This document shows, one piece after another, positions 15,663 through 24,573 of a stretch of 59,683 nucleotides of DNA (positions within the stretch are counted from its first letter, which is position 1; the number at the start of each line of letters is the position of its first letter). The translations under genes were made by a program, and so were the position numbers. The stretch is from an uncultured Oscillospiraceae bacterium (GTDB taxonomy: Bacteria > Bacillota > Clostridia > Oscillospirales > Oscillospiraceae): positions 1-59,683 of the forward strand of contig CAJUKT010000052.1 in NCBI GenBank assembly GCA_910587255.1. The letters are read 5' to 3'. The notes under the pieces are model-generated. The model made no database searches, was not told the DNA's origin, and was given only the letters and a program-made list of their open reading frames with translations.

Positions 15663-15691
15663 TTGAACCCCCCGCAGCATGGAGGTAAAAT
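15663..15691 (+). promoter_or_regulatory. Promoter of the esterase/GH3 gene group
   Basis: TTGAAC (15663-15668), 17-bp spacer, TAAAAT (15686-15691). The predicted leader is about 105 bases. It contains a tandem CGGAACAGGCG repeat (about 15697-15718) and a GGGCGC/GCGCCC stem, with nothing recognisable as a known riboswitch. Confidence 0.6.
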
Positions 15692-15800
15692 GGGGCGGAA
15701 CAGGCGCGGAACAGGCGCATGGGGAAAGCCGGACACTGTTTTGCAGGGCGCATATCCGCTGCGCTCCGCGCCCAATAACAGAGGAAGGATGGCAAACCTA

Positions 15801-17267
15801 ATGAAGAAACAAGTCTCTCTCTTGCTTGCAGCACTTCTGCTCCTTGGCGTGATGGGCGGATGCACCCAGTCTGCTCCCCCTCCTACGGCTACGCCTACCC
15901 CTGCGCAGGAAAGCCCCAGCGCGCCGCCGGCCACGGAGATCGCCCTGTCCAAGGCGTACATCATCGTCCAGGGCTATGAATGGGGCCCCGCGATTCCGAA
16001 GATCGTACTGGAATTTGCCGAGGACGTGAGCGGTTTTGCCAGCGATACCTTTGAGGTGGCGTTTGGCTCCACCAAGCGCACCGTGAAAGATGTGTACAGC
16101 TCCGACGAGGACGGCAATAAGGCCGAGGGCGCGGGCAAGCACCTGACCATCGAGATGGCGGTGAAGTCCAGCGAGGCCAGCCCGTTTGCCTATAATATGG
16201 AGAAGAACGTCAACACATGGGCGGAACAGGTGGACTTCACCGTGACCGTGGCCTCCGGCAAGTCCTTCAGCGTGGGCGGCACCGCCTACCAGGGCGGCGA
16301 CCTGTGCTCCTACTCCGCCACGGCGGCGGATCGGAAGGTGCCCCAGACCGCCAGCTGGGTGAAGGACACCGTGGAGTACCACGAGGAGGGCAAGGATATC
16401 ACCCTCACCCGGGCGGCCTGGGCCCCCGAGGGCGCGGACAGCGACAGCGGCAAGAACCCCCTGATCATCTGGCTCCACGGTATGGGCGAGGGTGGCACGG
16501 ACATCGACATCGACCTGCTGGGCAACGAGGTGACCGCCCTGACCACCGAGAACGAGACCAACGTGCAAAAGTACTTTGCTACCGACGGGCTGGCCGGCGC
16601 CTATGTCCTGGCGGTGCAGACCCCGACCATGTGGATGGATATCGACGGCAACAGCACCTTTAATAACGAGAACCTGACCCTGCCCGCAAAGCAGGAGTCC
16701 TGGTATACCGGGGCCCTCTGGCACGCCATTACCTCCTATGTGGAGGGCAATCCCGATGTGGACACCAGCCGGATCTATGTGGGCGGCTGCTCCAACGGCG
16801 GCTACATGACCATGAACATGATGTTTGAGCACGGCGGCTACTTTGCGGCCTTCTATCCCATCTGCGAGGCGTATTTGAACGACTGCGTCTCCGATGAGAT
16901 GATCCAGCAGGTGAAGGATTATAACATCTGGTTCGTCCAGTCCGCCGACGACGGCACGGTGAACCCCGCCGAGTACGGCCTGCCCACCTATGTGCGGCTG
17001 CTGGAGGCCGGGGCGCAGAATGTTTGGTTTACGCTGTCCGACCACGTGCGGGGCACCGACGATCCCGAGCCCTGGAGCTGGACGGGCACCGGCACCTACG
17101 ACGGCCACTGGAGCTGGATCTATGCCTTTAACGACCAGGTGACCACCCGGATCGACACGGCGAAGGTGGCCTCTGTGGCCGACCTTACCCCCGAGAACTG
17201 CACCGTCACCGATGTGAACCTGTGGCAGTGGATGTCCCAGCAGAGCCTCCCCCAGGCTGCCGAGTAA
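15801..17267 (+). CDS. Secreted lipoprotein esterase, alpha/beta hydrolase (PHB depolymerase/CE1-like)
   Basis: 488 aa. Lipoprotein signal MKKQVSLLLAALLLLGVMGGC, then a Thr/Pro/Ser-rich linker and an N-terminal Ig-like strand domain (about 50-190) of the kind that precedes many secreted esterases. The catalytic domain has the oxyanion stretch IIWLHGMGEGG, nucleophile Ser in VGGCSNGGYM, acid in SADDGTVNP and His in YDGHWSW. The family cleaves carboxyl esters such as acetyl or feruloyl groups on plant glycans. Lying ahead of a carbohydrate-binding-like lipoprotein and a GH3 enzyme, it probably removes ester decorations from oligosaccharides. An alternative start is ATG 15789. Confidence 0.8.
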   Translation: MKKQVSLLLAALLLLGVMGGCTQSAPPPTATPTPAQESPSAPPATEIALSKAYIIVQGYEWGPAIPKIVLEFAEDVSGFASDTFEVAFGSTKRTVKDVYSSDEDGNKAEGAGKHLTIEMAVKSSEASPFAYNMEKNVNTWAEQVDFTVTVASGKSFSVGGTAYQGGDLCSYSATAADRKVPQTASWVKDTVEYHEEGKDITLTRAAWAPEGADSDSGKNPLIIWLHGMGEGGTDIDIDLLGNEVTALTTENETNVQKYFATDGLAGAYVLAVQTPTMWMDIDGNSTFNNENLTLPAKQESWYTGALWHAITSYVEGNPDVDTSRIYVGGCSNGGYMTMNMMFEHGGYFAAFYPICEAYLNDCVSDEMIQQVKDYNIWFVQSADDGTVNPAEYGLPTYVRLLEAGAQNVWFTLSDHVRGTDDPEPWSWTGTGTYDGHWSWIYAFNDQVTTRIDTAKVASVADLTPENCTVTDVNLWQWMSQQSLPQAAE

Positions 17268-17293
17268 GGCGGGGGACCTGAAAGCGTTGCTGA

Positions 17294-17335
17294 CCGGCGC
17301 CGTCCCTGGGAGGGGAGCCTCCCGGGGCGCGCCGG
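17294..17335 (+). other. Intercistronic hairpin
   Basis: Long imperfect stem CCGGCGC...GGGAGG / CCTCCC...GCGCCGG with loop GGAG, not followed by Ts. It probably affects transcript stability or partial read-through between the esterase and the next gene. Confidence 0.5.
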
Positions 17336-17373
17336 GGCAAATAAAATGATTCAAAAAACAGGAGGAAAAGAGT

Positions 17374-18006
17374 ATGAAGAAGGCACACAAAACTTTGACG
17401 GCAATTGCTTCGCTTGCCCTGGCGGCGTCCCTGGCGGCGTCCCTGGCCGGCTGCGGCGGCAAGGCCCAGGACTATGTGTTCGAGGCGGAGAAGGCCGAGC
17501 TGTCCGCGGCCTGCATGGTGGAGACCGGCCCTGAGTACACCACCGAGGTCACCGACACCGAGGCCACCCAGGTGGGCTATTTCACCACCGCCGGCGAGAC
17601 CATCACCTTTAAGATCAACGCGTCCAAGGCCTGCTCCGCCACCCTGACCCTCCGGGCGGCCTCGGCAGTGGCCCAGTTCGCTGACCCCATGATCTTTGAA
17701 GAGGTGGATCTGTCCAAGGGCGAGCACGCCAAGCTCACCGTGAACGGGACCGAGTGCAAGCTGGAGGGCGTCCTCCCCGGCCTGGAGGTCCCCATGGATT
17801 GGGAGGTTTTCTCCTCCTACTATAAGCACTACGGCACCGCTACCGCCAAGATCGACCTGAAGGCCGGCGAGAACGTCATCGTCCTCACCTCCCAGGGCTA
17901 CAACGGCGGCCAGGGCGGCATCAACGTGGACAAGATCACCATCAACGCCGCGTCTGAGCTCACCTGGACCGAGACCGACAACTCCGACCGTGTTCCCCAG
18001 CAGTAA
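17374..18006 (+). CDS. Lipoprotein with CBM6/35-like jelly-roll domain
   Basis: 210 aa. The lipoprotein signal ends SLAGC. The rest is predicted beta-rich, opening YVFEAEKAELS and including TFKINASKACSATLTLRAASA and GENVIVLTSQGYNGGQGGINVDKI. That start (EAE.A) and end (G..NID.I) are typical of the CBM6/35/36 carbohydrate-binding fold. No catalytic residues are seen. It would hold sugars at the cell surface for the flanking esterase and GH3 enzyme. It could instead be a generic surface lipoprotein. Confidence 0.6.
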   Translation: MKKAHKTLTAIASLALAASLAASLAGCGGKAQDYVFEAEKAELSAACMVETGPEYTTEVTDTEATQVGYFTTAGETITFKINASKACSATLTLRAASAVAQFADPMIFEEVDLSKGEHAKLTVNGTECKLEGVLPGLEVPMDWEVFSSYYKHYGTATAKIDLKAGENVIVLTSQGYNGGQGGINVDKITINAASELTWTETDNSDRVPQQ

Positions 18007-18027
18007 TTAAAGCATTACATAAAACAG

Positions 18028-18061
18028 GCGCCCCCGCCGCATTTTCCGGCGGCGGGGGCGC
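18028..18061 (+). other. Intercistronic GC hairpin
   Basis: GCGCCCCCGCCG pairs with CGGCGGCGGGGGCGC around a short AT loop. No T-tract follows, so it may attenuate rather than end transcription before the GH3 gene. Confidence 0.5.
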
Positions 18062-18127
18062 TGTGCGCAAAAGCAAGGGGTTTCACCCACAAAATTGGAA
18101 CAGGATCATGATTTAGGAGGGATCTTT

Positions 18128-21100
18128 GTGGCAAAGGGACAGAAGAAGAAAATGAGTGCAAAGAAGTTTACCGCGATCGTTGCGCCCCTTTTAGCAATCC
18201 TTTTGGCATTCTCCATCGCGCTGCCCGTCATCAGCACGTCCCGGTTTGACCTGGTGCTCCGCGATATTTTCGGCGAGGCGGAGAGCAGCAACAAGGGAAG
18301 CGACGCCACCGACGCAGTGGACGCCACCTACTATACCCGCGATATCACCGACTCCAAGCAGCTGCAGGCTGACGAGCAGGCCTACACCCGCAAGGCGGGC
18401 GCCGAGGGCTTCGTGCTCCTGTATAACCGCAATGAGGAGGGCAAGGGCCTTCCCGTGGCGGGGGGCTCCAAGCTGAGCCTGTTTTCCGCCTCCTCCGTGG
18501 ACCTGCTGGCCGGCGGCACCGGCTCCGGCGTGTCCACCATCTCCAGCGACATGAAGACCGCCCTCACCGAGCAGGGCTTCTCCATCAACGAGGCGCTGTG
18601 GAAGTTCTACAGCGACAACCACGCCACCTACACCCGCGGCGGCGGCGCGCTGATGTACGGCGGCGCTGAGGACTGGTCCATCAACGAGGCCCCCATCTCC
18701 GCCATCCCCGACGCGGCCAAGAGCGAGGCGGCGGGCACCACCCCCGTGTACTTCCTGGCCCGTACCGGCGGCGAGGGCCGCGACCTGGGCCGCCACATGG
18801 GCAATTGGACCAACGTGGCCGAGGATAAGGACAAGCACTACCTGGAGCCCGACTCCGTGGAGCTGGGTGTGATCCAGTACCTGAACGATAATTTCGACAA
18901 CGTCATTCTCGTGGTCAACACCAACAACGCCTTTGAGCTGGGCTGGGTGGCCAACTATCCCAACATCACTGCGGTCCTCTGGGCCCCCGGCGCCGGCGGC
19001 GACACCTGCCGCTCCATCGCCGATGTGCTCAGCGGCGCCATCAACCCCTCCGGCCATCTGGTGGACACCTTCGCCTATGACGCCTTCTCCTCCCCCGCCA
19101 TGCAGAACATGGGCGACATGATGATGGTGAACGGCGGCCAGGACGTGGGCGCCGGCGTGTTCTACGACGAGGGCATCTACGTGGGCTACAAGTATTACGA
19201 GACCCGCTACTTCGACAAGGTGCTGGACCAGGGCAACCCCGGTGACTACGATTATGCCACCGCCGTGCAGTATCCCTTCGGCTTCGGCATCTCCTACACC
19301 ACCTTTGAGTGGTCCGATTTCAAGCTGGGCGCTATGGATGAGAACGGCGACATGGAGATCCAGGTCACCGTGAAGAACACCGGCAGCGTGACCGGCCGGG
19401 ATGTGGTGCAGCTCTACCTCAACGCCCCCTACACCGACTACGACAGGACCAACCACATTGAGAAGTCCGCCGTCACCCTGGTGGGCTTTGAGAAGACCGG
19501 CGATCTGGAGCCCGGCCAGTCCGAGACCGTGACCATCACCGTCAACCGCCGGGACTTCATCTCCTATGACGACGTGCAGGCCAAGACCTACATCCTGGAG
19601 GCCGGGGATTACCTGCTCACCGCCGCGGAGAACGCCCATGCCGCCGCCGACAACTTCCTGGCCTACAGCGGCCAGACCGTGGAGCAGCCCCTGTTTGGCG
19701 GCGCGGACGCCGCCTTCGTGGGCAAGTGGACCTATGACTACAGCGACAACAGCGGCGTGGACAACGTGACCTACGCCAAGTCCCTGGCCGGCGCGGACGT
19801 GACCAACCAGTTCGACCATGCCGTGTACGACGAGCTGACCCCCCGCGACAAGTATCTGACCCGTCAGGACTGGGTGGGCACCTTCCCCCAGCCCCACGGC
19901 AACCAGGACGGCAAGCGCGCCAGCGAGTTCAGCGAGAAGAACGGCTACACCTGGGAGGTTGAGGTGTCCGACACCATCAAGAAGAACATTGACGACATCG
20001 GCGCCGGCACTGCCTCCCTCAACCCCATGACCGACGACGAGGCGGGCAAGCTGGCCGGCGAGTTCGGCAAGACCGGCGGCCCCCAGCTCATCGACTTCCG
20101 CGGCCGCGACTTTGACGAGGTGGACGCCGAGGGCGGCTGGGACGCCCTCATCGACCAGATGACCACCGACGAGATCAAGAAGATGATCCGTAATGCGGGC
20201 TATCAGACCCTGGGCTCCACCGCCATCAACAAGCCCCGCGCCATCGACTTCGACGGCCCCTCCGGCCTGAACGAGGGCGGTGTCAGCCATGAGCCCTACT
20301 CCATCACCTATCCCTGCGCCGCCAACCTGGCCGCCAGCTGGGACCGGCAGAACTCCTACCTCCACGGCTACTACGTGGGCGAGGACGGCCTGGCCGCCGA
20401 CGGCAACTGGGGCACCCACACCTACACCGGCATCATCTCCGGCTGGTACGCCCCGGCCATGAACATCCACCGCACCCCCTTCGCCGGGCGTAACTTCGAG
20501 TACTACTCCGAGGACGGCTTCATGTCCGGCGAGCTGGCCCTGGAGGCCTCCCGCGCCTGCGCGGAGAAGGGCGTGTACGCCTACATCAAGCACTTCGCCC
20601 TCAACGACCAGGAGGACCACCGCAGCCACGCGGCCACCTTCTCCAACGAGCAGGCCATCCGCGAGATCTACCTGAAGCCCTTCCAGACCTGCATTGAGGA
20701 GCGCGGCACCACCAAGATCAAGGTGCAGAACTTTGACGAGGCGACCGGCACCTTCACCGAGGGCGAGGCCGAGATCCCCGCGGTCATGGCTGTGATGACC
20801 GCCTTCAACCGCATTGGCTGCACCTGGGCGGGCGGTAACTACAACCTGATCACCGGCGTGCTGCGCAACGAGTGGGGCTTTGACGGCTCCGTCATCACCG
20901 ACTACGACAACGGCGGCGTGATGGATACCGAGCAGTGCATCCGCGCCGGCGGCGACATCAAGCTGACGGCCTACGGCTCCAACGCCCAGCTGGATATGGA
21001 AAATCCTGCTTCCCAGTACTATGCCCGGCAGGCCATGAAGCACGTGCTCTACACCACCGTGAACTCCAACGCCATGAACGGGATTGTCCATGGTGTGGCC

Positions 21101-21229
21101 GTGTCTGAGCTGCCCTTTGCCAACTACTACTACATCCTGATCGGTGAAGCGGTGGTTGCGGCTGCCCTCATCGGTTTGGGCGCGTTCGCCATCGTGCGCC
21201 GCTGGAAGAAGGAGAAGGCCGGCAACTAA
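18128..21229 (+). CDS. Membrane-anchored GH3 glycoside hydrolase with swapped domain order
   Basis: 1033 aa. The start is GTG 18128, seven bases after AGGAGG, giving MAKGQKKK. One membrane segment lies near residues 15-35 and another at the C-terminus (about 1005-1025) before RRWKKEKAGN. The order of GH3 parts is reversed from the common arrangement. The GH3 C-type domain (about 95-420) comes first, then a fibronectin-III-like domain (about 420-530; VTVKNTGSVTGRDVVQLYL). A spacer follows, and the GH3 N-type barrel is last (about 690-960; NIHRTPFAGRNFEYYSEDG, KHFALNDQE and VITDYDNGG with the candidate nucleophile Asp). Such enzymes remove beta-linked glucose, xylose or related sugars from oligosaccharides. 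Two membrane anchors would hold it on the outer surface. Confidence 0.85.
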   Translation: MAKGQKKKMSAKKFTAIVAPLLAILLAFSIALPVISTSRFDLVLRDIFGEAESSNKGSDATDAVDATYYTRDITDSKQLQADEQAYTRKAGAEGFVLLYNRNEEGKGLPVAGGSKLSLFSASSVDLLAGGTGSGVSTISSDMKTALTEQGFSINEALWKFYSDNHATYTRGGGALMYGGAEDWSINEAPISAIPDAAKSEAAGTTPVYFLARTGGEGRDLGRHMGNWTNVAEDKDKHYLEPDSVELGVIQYLNDNFDNVILVVNTNNAFELGWVANYPNITAVLWAPGAGGDTCRSIADVLSGAINPSGHLVDTFAYDAFSSPAMQNMGDMMMVNGGQDVGAGVFYDEGIYVGYKYYETRYFDKVLDQGNPGDYDYATAVQYPFGFGISYTTFEWSDFKLGAMDENGDMEIQVTVKNTGSVTGRDVVQLYLNAPYTDYDRTNHIEKSAVTLVGFEKTGDLEPGQSETVTITVNRRDFISYDDVQAKTYILEAGDYLLTAAENAHAAADNFLAYSGQTVEQPLFGGADAAFVGKWTYDYSDNSGVDNVTYAKSLAGADVTNQFDHAVYDELTPRDKYLTRQDWVGTFPQPHGNQDGKRASEFSEKNGYTWEVEVSDTIKKNIDDIGAGTASLNPMTDDEAGKLAGEFGKTGGPQLIDFRGRDFDEVDAEGGWDALIDQMTTDEIKKMIRNAGYQTLGSTAINKPRAIDFDGPSGLNEGGVSHEPYSITYPCAANLAASWDRQNSYLHGYYVGEDGLAADGNWGTHTYTGIISGWYAPAMNIHRTPFAGRNFEYYSEDGFMSGELALEASRACAEKGVYAYIKHFALNDQEDHRSHAATFSNEQAIREIYLKPFQTCIEERGTTKIKVQNFDEATGTFTEGEAEIPAVMAVMTAFNRIGCTWAGGNYNLITGVLRNEWGFDGSVITDYDNGGVMDTEQCIRAGGDIKLTAYGSNAQLDMENPASQYYARQAMKHVLYTTVNSNAMNGIVHGVAVSELPFANYYYILIGEAVVAAALIGLGAFAIVRRWKKEKAGN

Positions 21230-21292
21230 CGGCACATCCCGCACACAAAAAGAACGCCGCAAATTGGTGCTTCTATACATCCTCATTCAGCA

Positions 21293-21331
21293 GCGGCCGG
21301 GCTCCGAAAGGAGCCCGGCCGCTGCGTTTTT
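21293..21331 (+). terminator. Terminator between GH3 and the response regulator
   Basis: 13-bp perfect stem GCGGCCGGGCTCC/GGAGCCCGGCCGC closed by GAAA and followed by TGCGTTTTT. It serves the rightward GH3 transcript; the leftward regulator ends nearby. Confidence 0.9.
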
Positions 21332-21376
21332 CTAGATTGGCTGGTGTAGGGGCACGGAGGCCCGGGGCCCGTCCCC

Positions 21377-22060
21377 CTACACCACGAAACGGTATCCCAG
21401 CCCCCGCACCGTCTGAATATAGGCGGGCCGGGCGGGGTCCTCCTCGATCTTCTGGCGCAGGCGGTTGATATACACCATAATGGCGTTCTCATCCACAATG
21501 GCCGACCCCCAGACCATGTCGTAGATCATATCCTTGGTGAAGATGCGGTTCACATTGTCCAAAAACAGCTTCATCATGGCGTTTTCCTTGGAGGACAGCA
21601 CGATTTCCGCCCCGTTCTTGTAAAAGCGCAGGGTAGTGGTGTCGTAGCGGAAGGGCCCTGCGGCAATGACGCTGCCCTCGCCGCCCAGACCGCCCCGGCT
21701 GCGGCGGATCAGGGCCTTGACCTTGGCCCCCAGGGTGACCGGGTTGAAGGGCTTGGTCAGGTAGTCGTCCGCGCCGATGTCCAGGCCGTAGAGGGTGTCA
21801 TAGTCCTCTTTCCGTCCGCTGACGATGATGATGGGCAGCTTGAGCCCCCGGCTGCGCAGGGTCTGGACTACCTCGAAGCCGTCCATCCCCGGCATGTTCA
21901 CATCCAGCAGCATCAGGTCATAATGCCCCCGCCCGGCCATCTCGATGGCCTCCCCGCCGCTGCGGGCCACGTCGGACTGGATGCCGCTGCTCTTCATCAC
22001 CTTGCGGAGCATGGTCAGCACCGCCTCGTCGTCGTCCACAATCAGCACCGTGTCTGCCAT
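21377..22060 (-). CDS. OmpR/PhoB-type response regulator
   Basis: 227 aa. Receiver domain with DDDE (residues 9-12), phospho-acceptor in LMLLDVNMPGMDG and KPFNP. A winged-helix DNA-binding domain follows (about 130-225; LSSKENAMMKLFLDN, MVYINRLRQKIE, IQTVRGLGYRF). The start chosen is the ATG of MADTVLIVDDDE at 22060; a longer frame upstream has no similarity and would cross the promoter. It is divergent from the kinase at 22186, its likely partner. Confidence 0.92.
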   Translation of the reverse strand: MADTVLIVDDDEAVLTMLRKVMKSSGIQSDVARSGGEAIEMAGRGHYDLMLLDVNMPGMDGFEVVQTLRSRGLKLPIIIVSGRKEDYDTLYGLDIGADDYLTKPFNPVTLGAKVKALIRRSRGGLGGEGSVIAAGPFRYDTTTLRFYKNGAEIVLSSKENAMMKLFLDNVNRIFTKDMIYDMVWGSAIVDENAIMVYINRLRQKIEEDPARPAYIQTVRGLGYRFVV

Positions 22061-22099
22061 CTGTCCCGCCCCCTTTACAGCTGAGATTTCATGTGGTAG

Positions 22100-22129
22100 A
22101 TTATAGCATATCCCATTCCCCCGGCGCAA
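22100..22129 (-). promoter_or_regulatory. Promoter of the OmpR-type regulator
   Basis: Perfect -10 TATAAT on the minus strand (22100-22105) with a partial -35 TTGCGC 18 bp upstream (22124-22129). It lies in the divergent intergenic region shared with the kinase gene. Confidence 0.5.
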
Positions 22130-22185
22130 GCCCCGCCGAAAACCGGCGGGCCGCCACCTCCACATGAAAGGCGGAGAGGAACGCG

Positions 22186-23931
22186 ATGAAAGAAAAGACG
22201 CCCGGCCCGAGGCATTTCCCCGTCATCCCCCTTCTGGCGCCGGCCATTATCCTGCTGGGGCTGCTGGCCATATCCAGCGCGTTTGCGAAGAGCCAGCAGC
22301 TGCTGCTCAGCGGGCAGGACGGCCAGCTGACCAAAACCGCCCAGTCGGTGGACAACAATATCATGGGGCATTTCGCCTGGTATTGCTCCGACCTGGAGTA
22401 TATCACCAGCCGCACGGCGTTTTTGGCGGCGGAGGAGCTTTATCTCAGCGGCGGCAAGGCGGACAGCCTGCTCTACCACCTGCGGGAGAGCCCCCTGCCC
22501 AAGACGGTCATGGTGGAGTCCATGCTGGTGCTGCGCGGGGGGAGGGTGGCGGTGTCCACCGGCGGCAGGACGGATTACACCCGTCTGGCCGTCCTGGGCC
22601 GGACCGGCCAGGTGGAGATATCCCTTTGGGAGGATGGCGCTTCGCGGCCCTACGTGGCCCTGACCCTGGAGAAGGAGGAGGTGGGCTACGCCGCGCTCAT
22701 GGACGCGGAGGTCTTCTTCGCCATCGCGGAGCGGCAGACCGCCGCCGAGGAGAGCGACCGCATCCTGGTGCTGGACGTGGAGGAGCGCTATTTTTTCCAC
22801 CGCACCCCGGCGGGCATCCGGGTGGACGCCGTGGACAGCCTGGACCCCGCCGCCCATCCCAGCCTCTATCTCATGCTGTCCACCCAGCGGGCGGGGGAGG
22901 CGGTGACCAGCTTTTTCAGCGCGGGGAACCAGTCCGAGGGGGGGCGCTATACCGCCCGGCTGGCCGTCCTGCCCGCCCCCGGCAACGAAAACGGATGCTT
23001 TACCGTGGGGGTGTCCCGGAACTACGATGAGATCATCCGCCCCTATCAGGCCGCGGCGGTTCAAATGGTGCTGTGCGGCGTGATCGTGATGGGCGGGGCG
23101 GCGCTGCTGCTGTTCTTTTTGCTGCGCTCCCGCCGGAGCCACCGGCAGGCGCAGCGTGAGCTGGTGCTTCTGCGGGCCAAGGCGGAGGCGGCGGAGCAGC
23201 TCAACGCCCAGACCCAGGCCCTGGCCCACCGCCAGCGCCTGGAGTCCATCGGCACCCTCACCTCCGGCATCGCCCATGAGTTCAACAACCTGCTCACCCC
23301 CATCATGGGGTACAGCATCCTCATCCTGGAGAAGCTGCCGCCGGAGGATACGGAGTCCTATGACAACGCCCTGGAGATCTACAACGCCTCCCAGAAGGCG
23401 AAAAAGATCATTGCCCGGCTGTCCAACCTGTCCCGGAAGGGTGCGCCCGGCGACCTGCGCCCCGTCCGGCTGGCCCCCCTGGTGGAGCAGGTGCTGGAGG
23501 TCTCCGCCCCGGTCCGGCCCAAGGGCGTGCGGGTGGAGACCGGCCTGTCCGGCCAGGACGCCCCCATCCTGGGGGACGAGACCCAGCTGTTCCAGCTGAC
23601 CTTCAACCTGGTGCTCAACTCCTTCGAGGCGCTGTCCGCCCAGGGCGGTACGGTGCGGGTGAGCACCGGGGCCGCCGCCGGACAGGTGACCCTCCGGGTG
23701 GCCGACAACGGCCCGGGCATCCCCGATGAGGTGAAGGAGAAGATCTTCGACCCCTTTTTCACCACCAAGGGTTCGGGGAAGGGCATCGGCCTGGGCCTTG
23801 CCATCGTGCAGCAGATTGTGGAGGCCCACGGCGGCGCCGTCACCCTGGAGAGCGCCGCAGGCCAGGGCACGGCCTTCACCATCTCGTTTCCCGCCGCCCC
23901 GCCCGGCGGCGAAGAGCCGAAGGGCGTTTGA
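22186..23931 (+). CDS. Sensor histidine kinase (NtrB/cache-type architecture)
   Basis: 581 aa. Membrane segments at about 13-34 and 288-312 enclose an extracytoplasmic sensor of some 250 residues with no family I can name. A short coiled coil follows, without a clear HAMP domain. The kinase core has the H-box GIAHEFNNLLTPIMGYS, N-box FNLVLNSFEAL, G1 VADNGPGIP and G2 GKGIGLGLAIVQQI. H-boxes with HEFNN belong to the HisKA group that includes NtrB-like kinases, yet the divergent regulator is OmpR-like, a less usual pairing. Its stop codon forms the first base of a palindromic repeat. Confidence 0.88.
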   Translation: MKEKTPGPRHFPVIPLLAPAIILLGLLAISSAFAKSQQLLLSGQDGQLTKTAQSVDNNIMGHFAWYCSDLEYITSRTAFLAAEELYLSGGKADSLLYHLRESPLPKTVMVESMLVLRGGRVAVSTGGRTDYTRLAVLGRTGQVEISLWEDGASRPYVALTLEKEEVGYAALMDAEVFFAIAERQTAAEESDRILVLDVEERYFFHRTPAGIRVDAVDSLDPAAHPSLYLMLSTQRAGEAVTSFFSAGNQSEGGRYTARLAVLPAPGNENGCFTVGVSRNYDEIIRPYQAAAVQMVLCGVIVMGGAALLLFFLLRSRRSHRQAQRELVLLRAKAEAAEQLNAQTQALAHRQRLESIGTLTSGIAHEFNNLLTPIMGYSILILEKLPPEDTESYDNALEIYNASQKAKKIIARLSNLSRKGAPGDLRPVRLAPLVEQVLEVSAPVRPKGVRVETGLSGQDAPILGDETQLFQLTFNLVLNSFEALSAQGGTVRVSTGAAAGQVTLRVADNGPGIPDEVKEKIFDPFFTTKGSGKGIGLGLAIVQQIVEAHGGAVTLESAAGQGTAFTISFPAAPPGGEEPKGV

Positions 23932-24093
23932 GAAGCTGTACCAAATAGCCTCAGCGCCCAGCTTTACGGCCAAAATTGCCGGCGGCTGCGTTGAAGAATC
24001 TTGAAATACACCAAGTATTCCCGCGATGTTTCGCCTTGCCGCCGGCAATTTTGGCTCGCGATTTTGAATACTTCGGCTATTCGTACAGCTTCT
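23931..24093. repeat. MITE-like palindromic repeat, copy 1
   Basis: 163 bp bounded by terminal inverted repeats AGAAGCTGTACCAAATAGCC and GGCTATTCGTACAGCTTCT. Inside, GCCAAAATTGCCGGCGGC pairs perfectly with GCCGCCGGCAATTTTGGC, so the whole element can fold into one long hairpin. It begins at the last base of the kinase stop codon. A near-identical copy lies at 26783-26944 and a shorter relative at 35530-35627. It encodes no transposase. Confidence 0.85.
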
Positions 24094-24098
24094 GAACA

Positions 24099-24137
24099 AA
24101 TCCCCCCGCCGGACGCTCCGGCGGGGGGATTGCCGTT
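24099..24137 (+). terminator. Terminator after the kinase and repeat
   Basis: Stem AATCCCCCCGCCGG/CCGGCGGGGGGATT with a short loop, followed by GCCGTTTTC. Confidence 0.8.
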
Positions 24138-24139
24138 TT

Positions 24140-24155
24140 CTTAATAAATATTAAG
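24140..24155. promoter_or_regulatory. AT-rich palindrome upstream of the redox cluster
   Basis: CTTAATA-AA-TATTAAG, a perfect 7-bp dyad in otherwise GC-rich DNA, 65 bases before the DUF1622 start. A second near-symmetric GGGTATATATCCC follows at about 24160. These are possible operator and -10 sequences; no strong -35 is visible. Confidence 0.4.
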
Positions 24156-24219
24156 GCTGGGTATATATCCCGTTAAGGAGGCGGGAATAAAATAATCGAA
24201 AAAAGGGAGGCGGTTTGCG

Positions 24220-24573
24220 ATGCTGGAGCAGCTGGTGGAGGTTGTGCTGGAGTTTCTCATCCCCCTGTGCGAGATGATGGGCATCCTGGTCATCGCCGTG
24301 TCCACGTGCACCGCCTTCTGGCAGTACTTCCGGGGGCTGCTCACCCGCACCCCCGGGGATGTGAAATCTCAGCTGGCCTCGGGGCTGGCCCTGAGCCTGG
24401 AGTTCAAGATGGCCGCCGAGATCTTGAAAACCGTCCTGGTCCGGGACATGACGGAGCTGATGGTGCTAGGGGCCGTCATCATTCTGCGTGCTCTGCTCTC
24501 ATTTTTGATCCACTTTGAAATGAAGCAGCATGATACATCCAATCACGAGACTTTAGGAGGAATTGTCAAATGA
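24220..24573 (+). CDS. DUF1622 family membrane protein
   Basis: 117 aa, three hydrophobic segments (about 5-30, 50-75 and 80-105) and the conserved pattern VSTCTAFWQYF...LASGLALSLEFKMAAEILKTVLVRD of DUF1622. The family has no established function. GGGAGG precedes the ATG. Its stop overlaps the next start (AATGA), which links it to the flavin lipoprotein, ApbE and Rnf genes. I infer a membrane accessory role in that redox cluster. Confidence 0.8.
   Translation: MLEQLVEVVLEFLIPLCEMMGILVIAVSTCTAFWQYFRGLLTRTPGDVKSQLASGLALSLEFKMAAEILKTVLVRDMTELMVLGAVIILRALLSFLIHFEMKQHDTSNHETLGGIVK

Noticed and set aside
18191..21286. Minus-strand open frame of about 1030 codons
   Set aside because: Exact antisense of the GH3 gene with Gly/Val/His-rich noise sequence and no recognisable domain.
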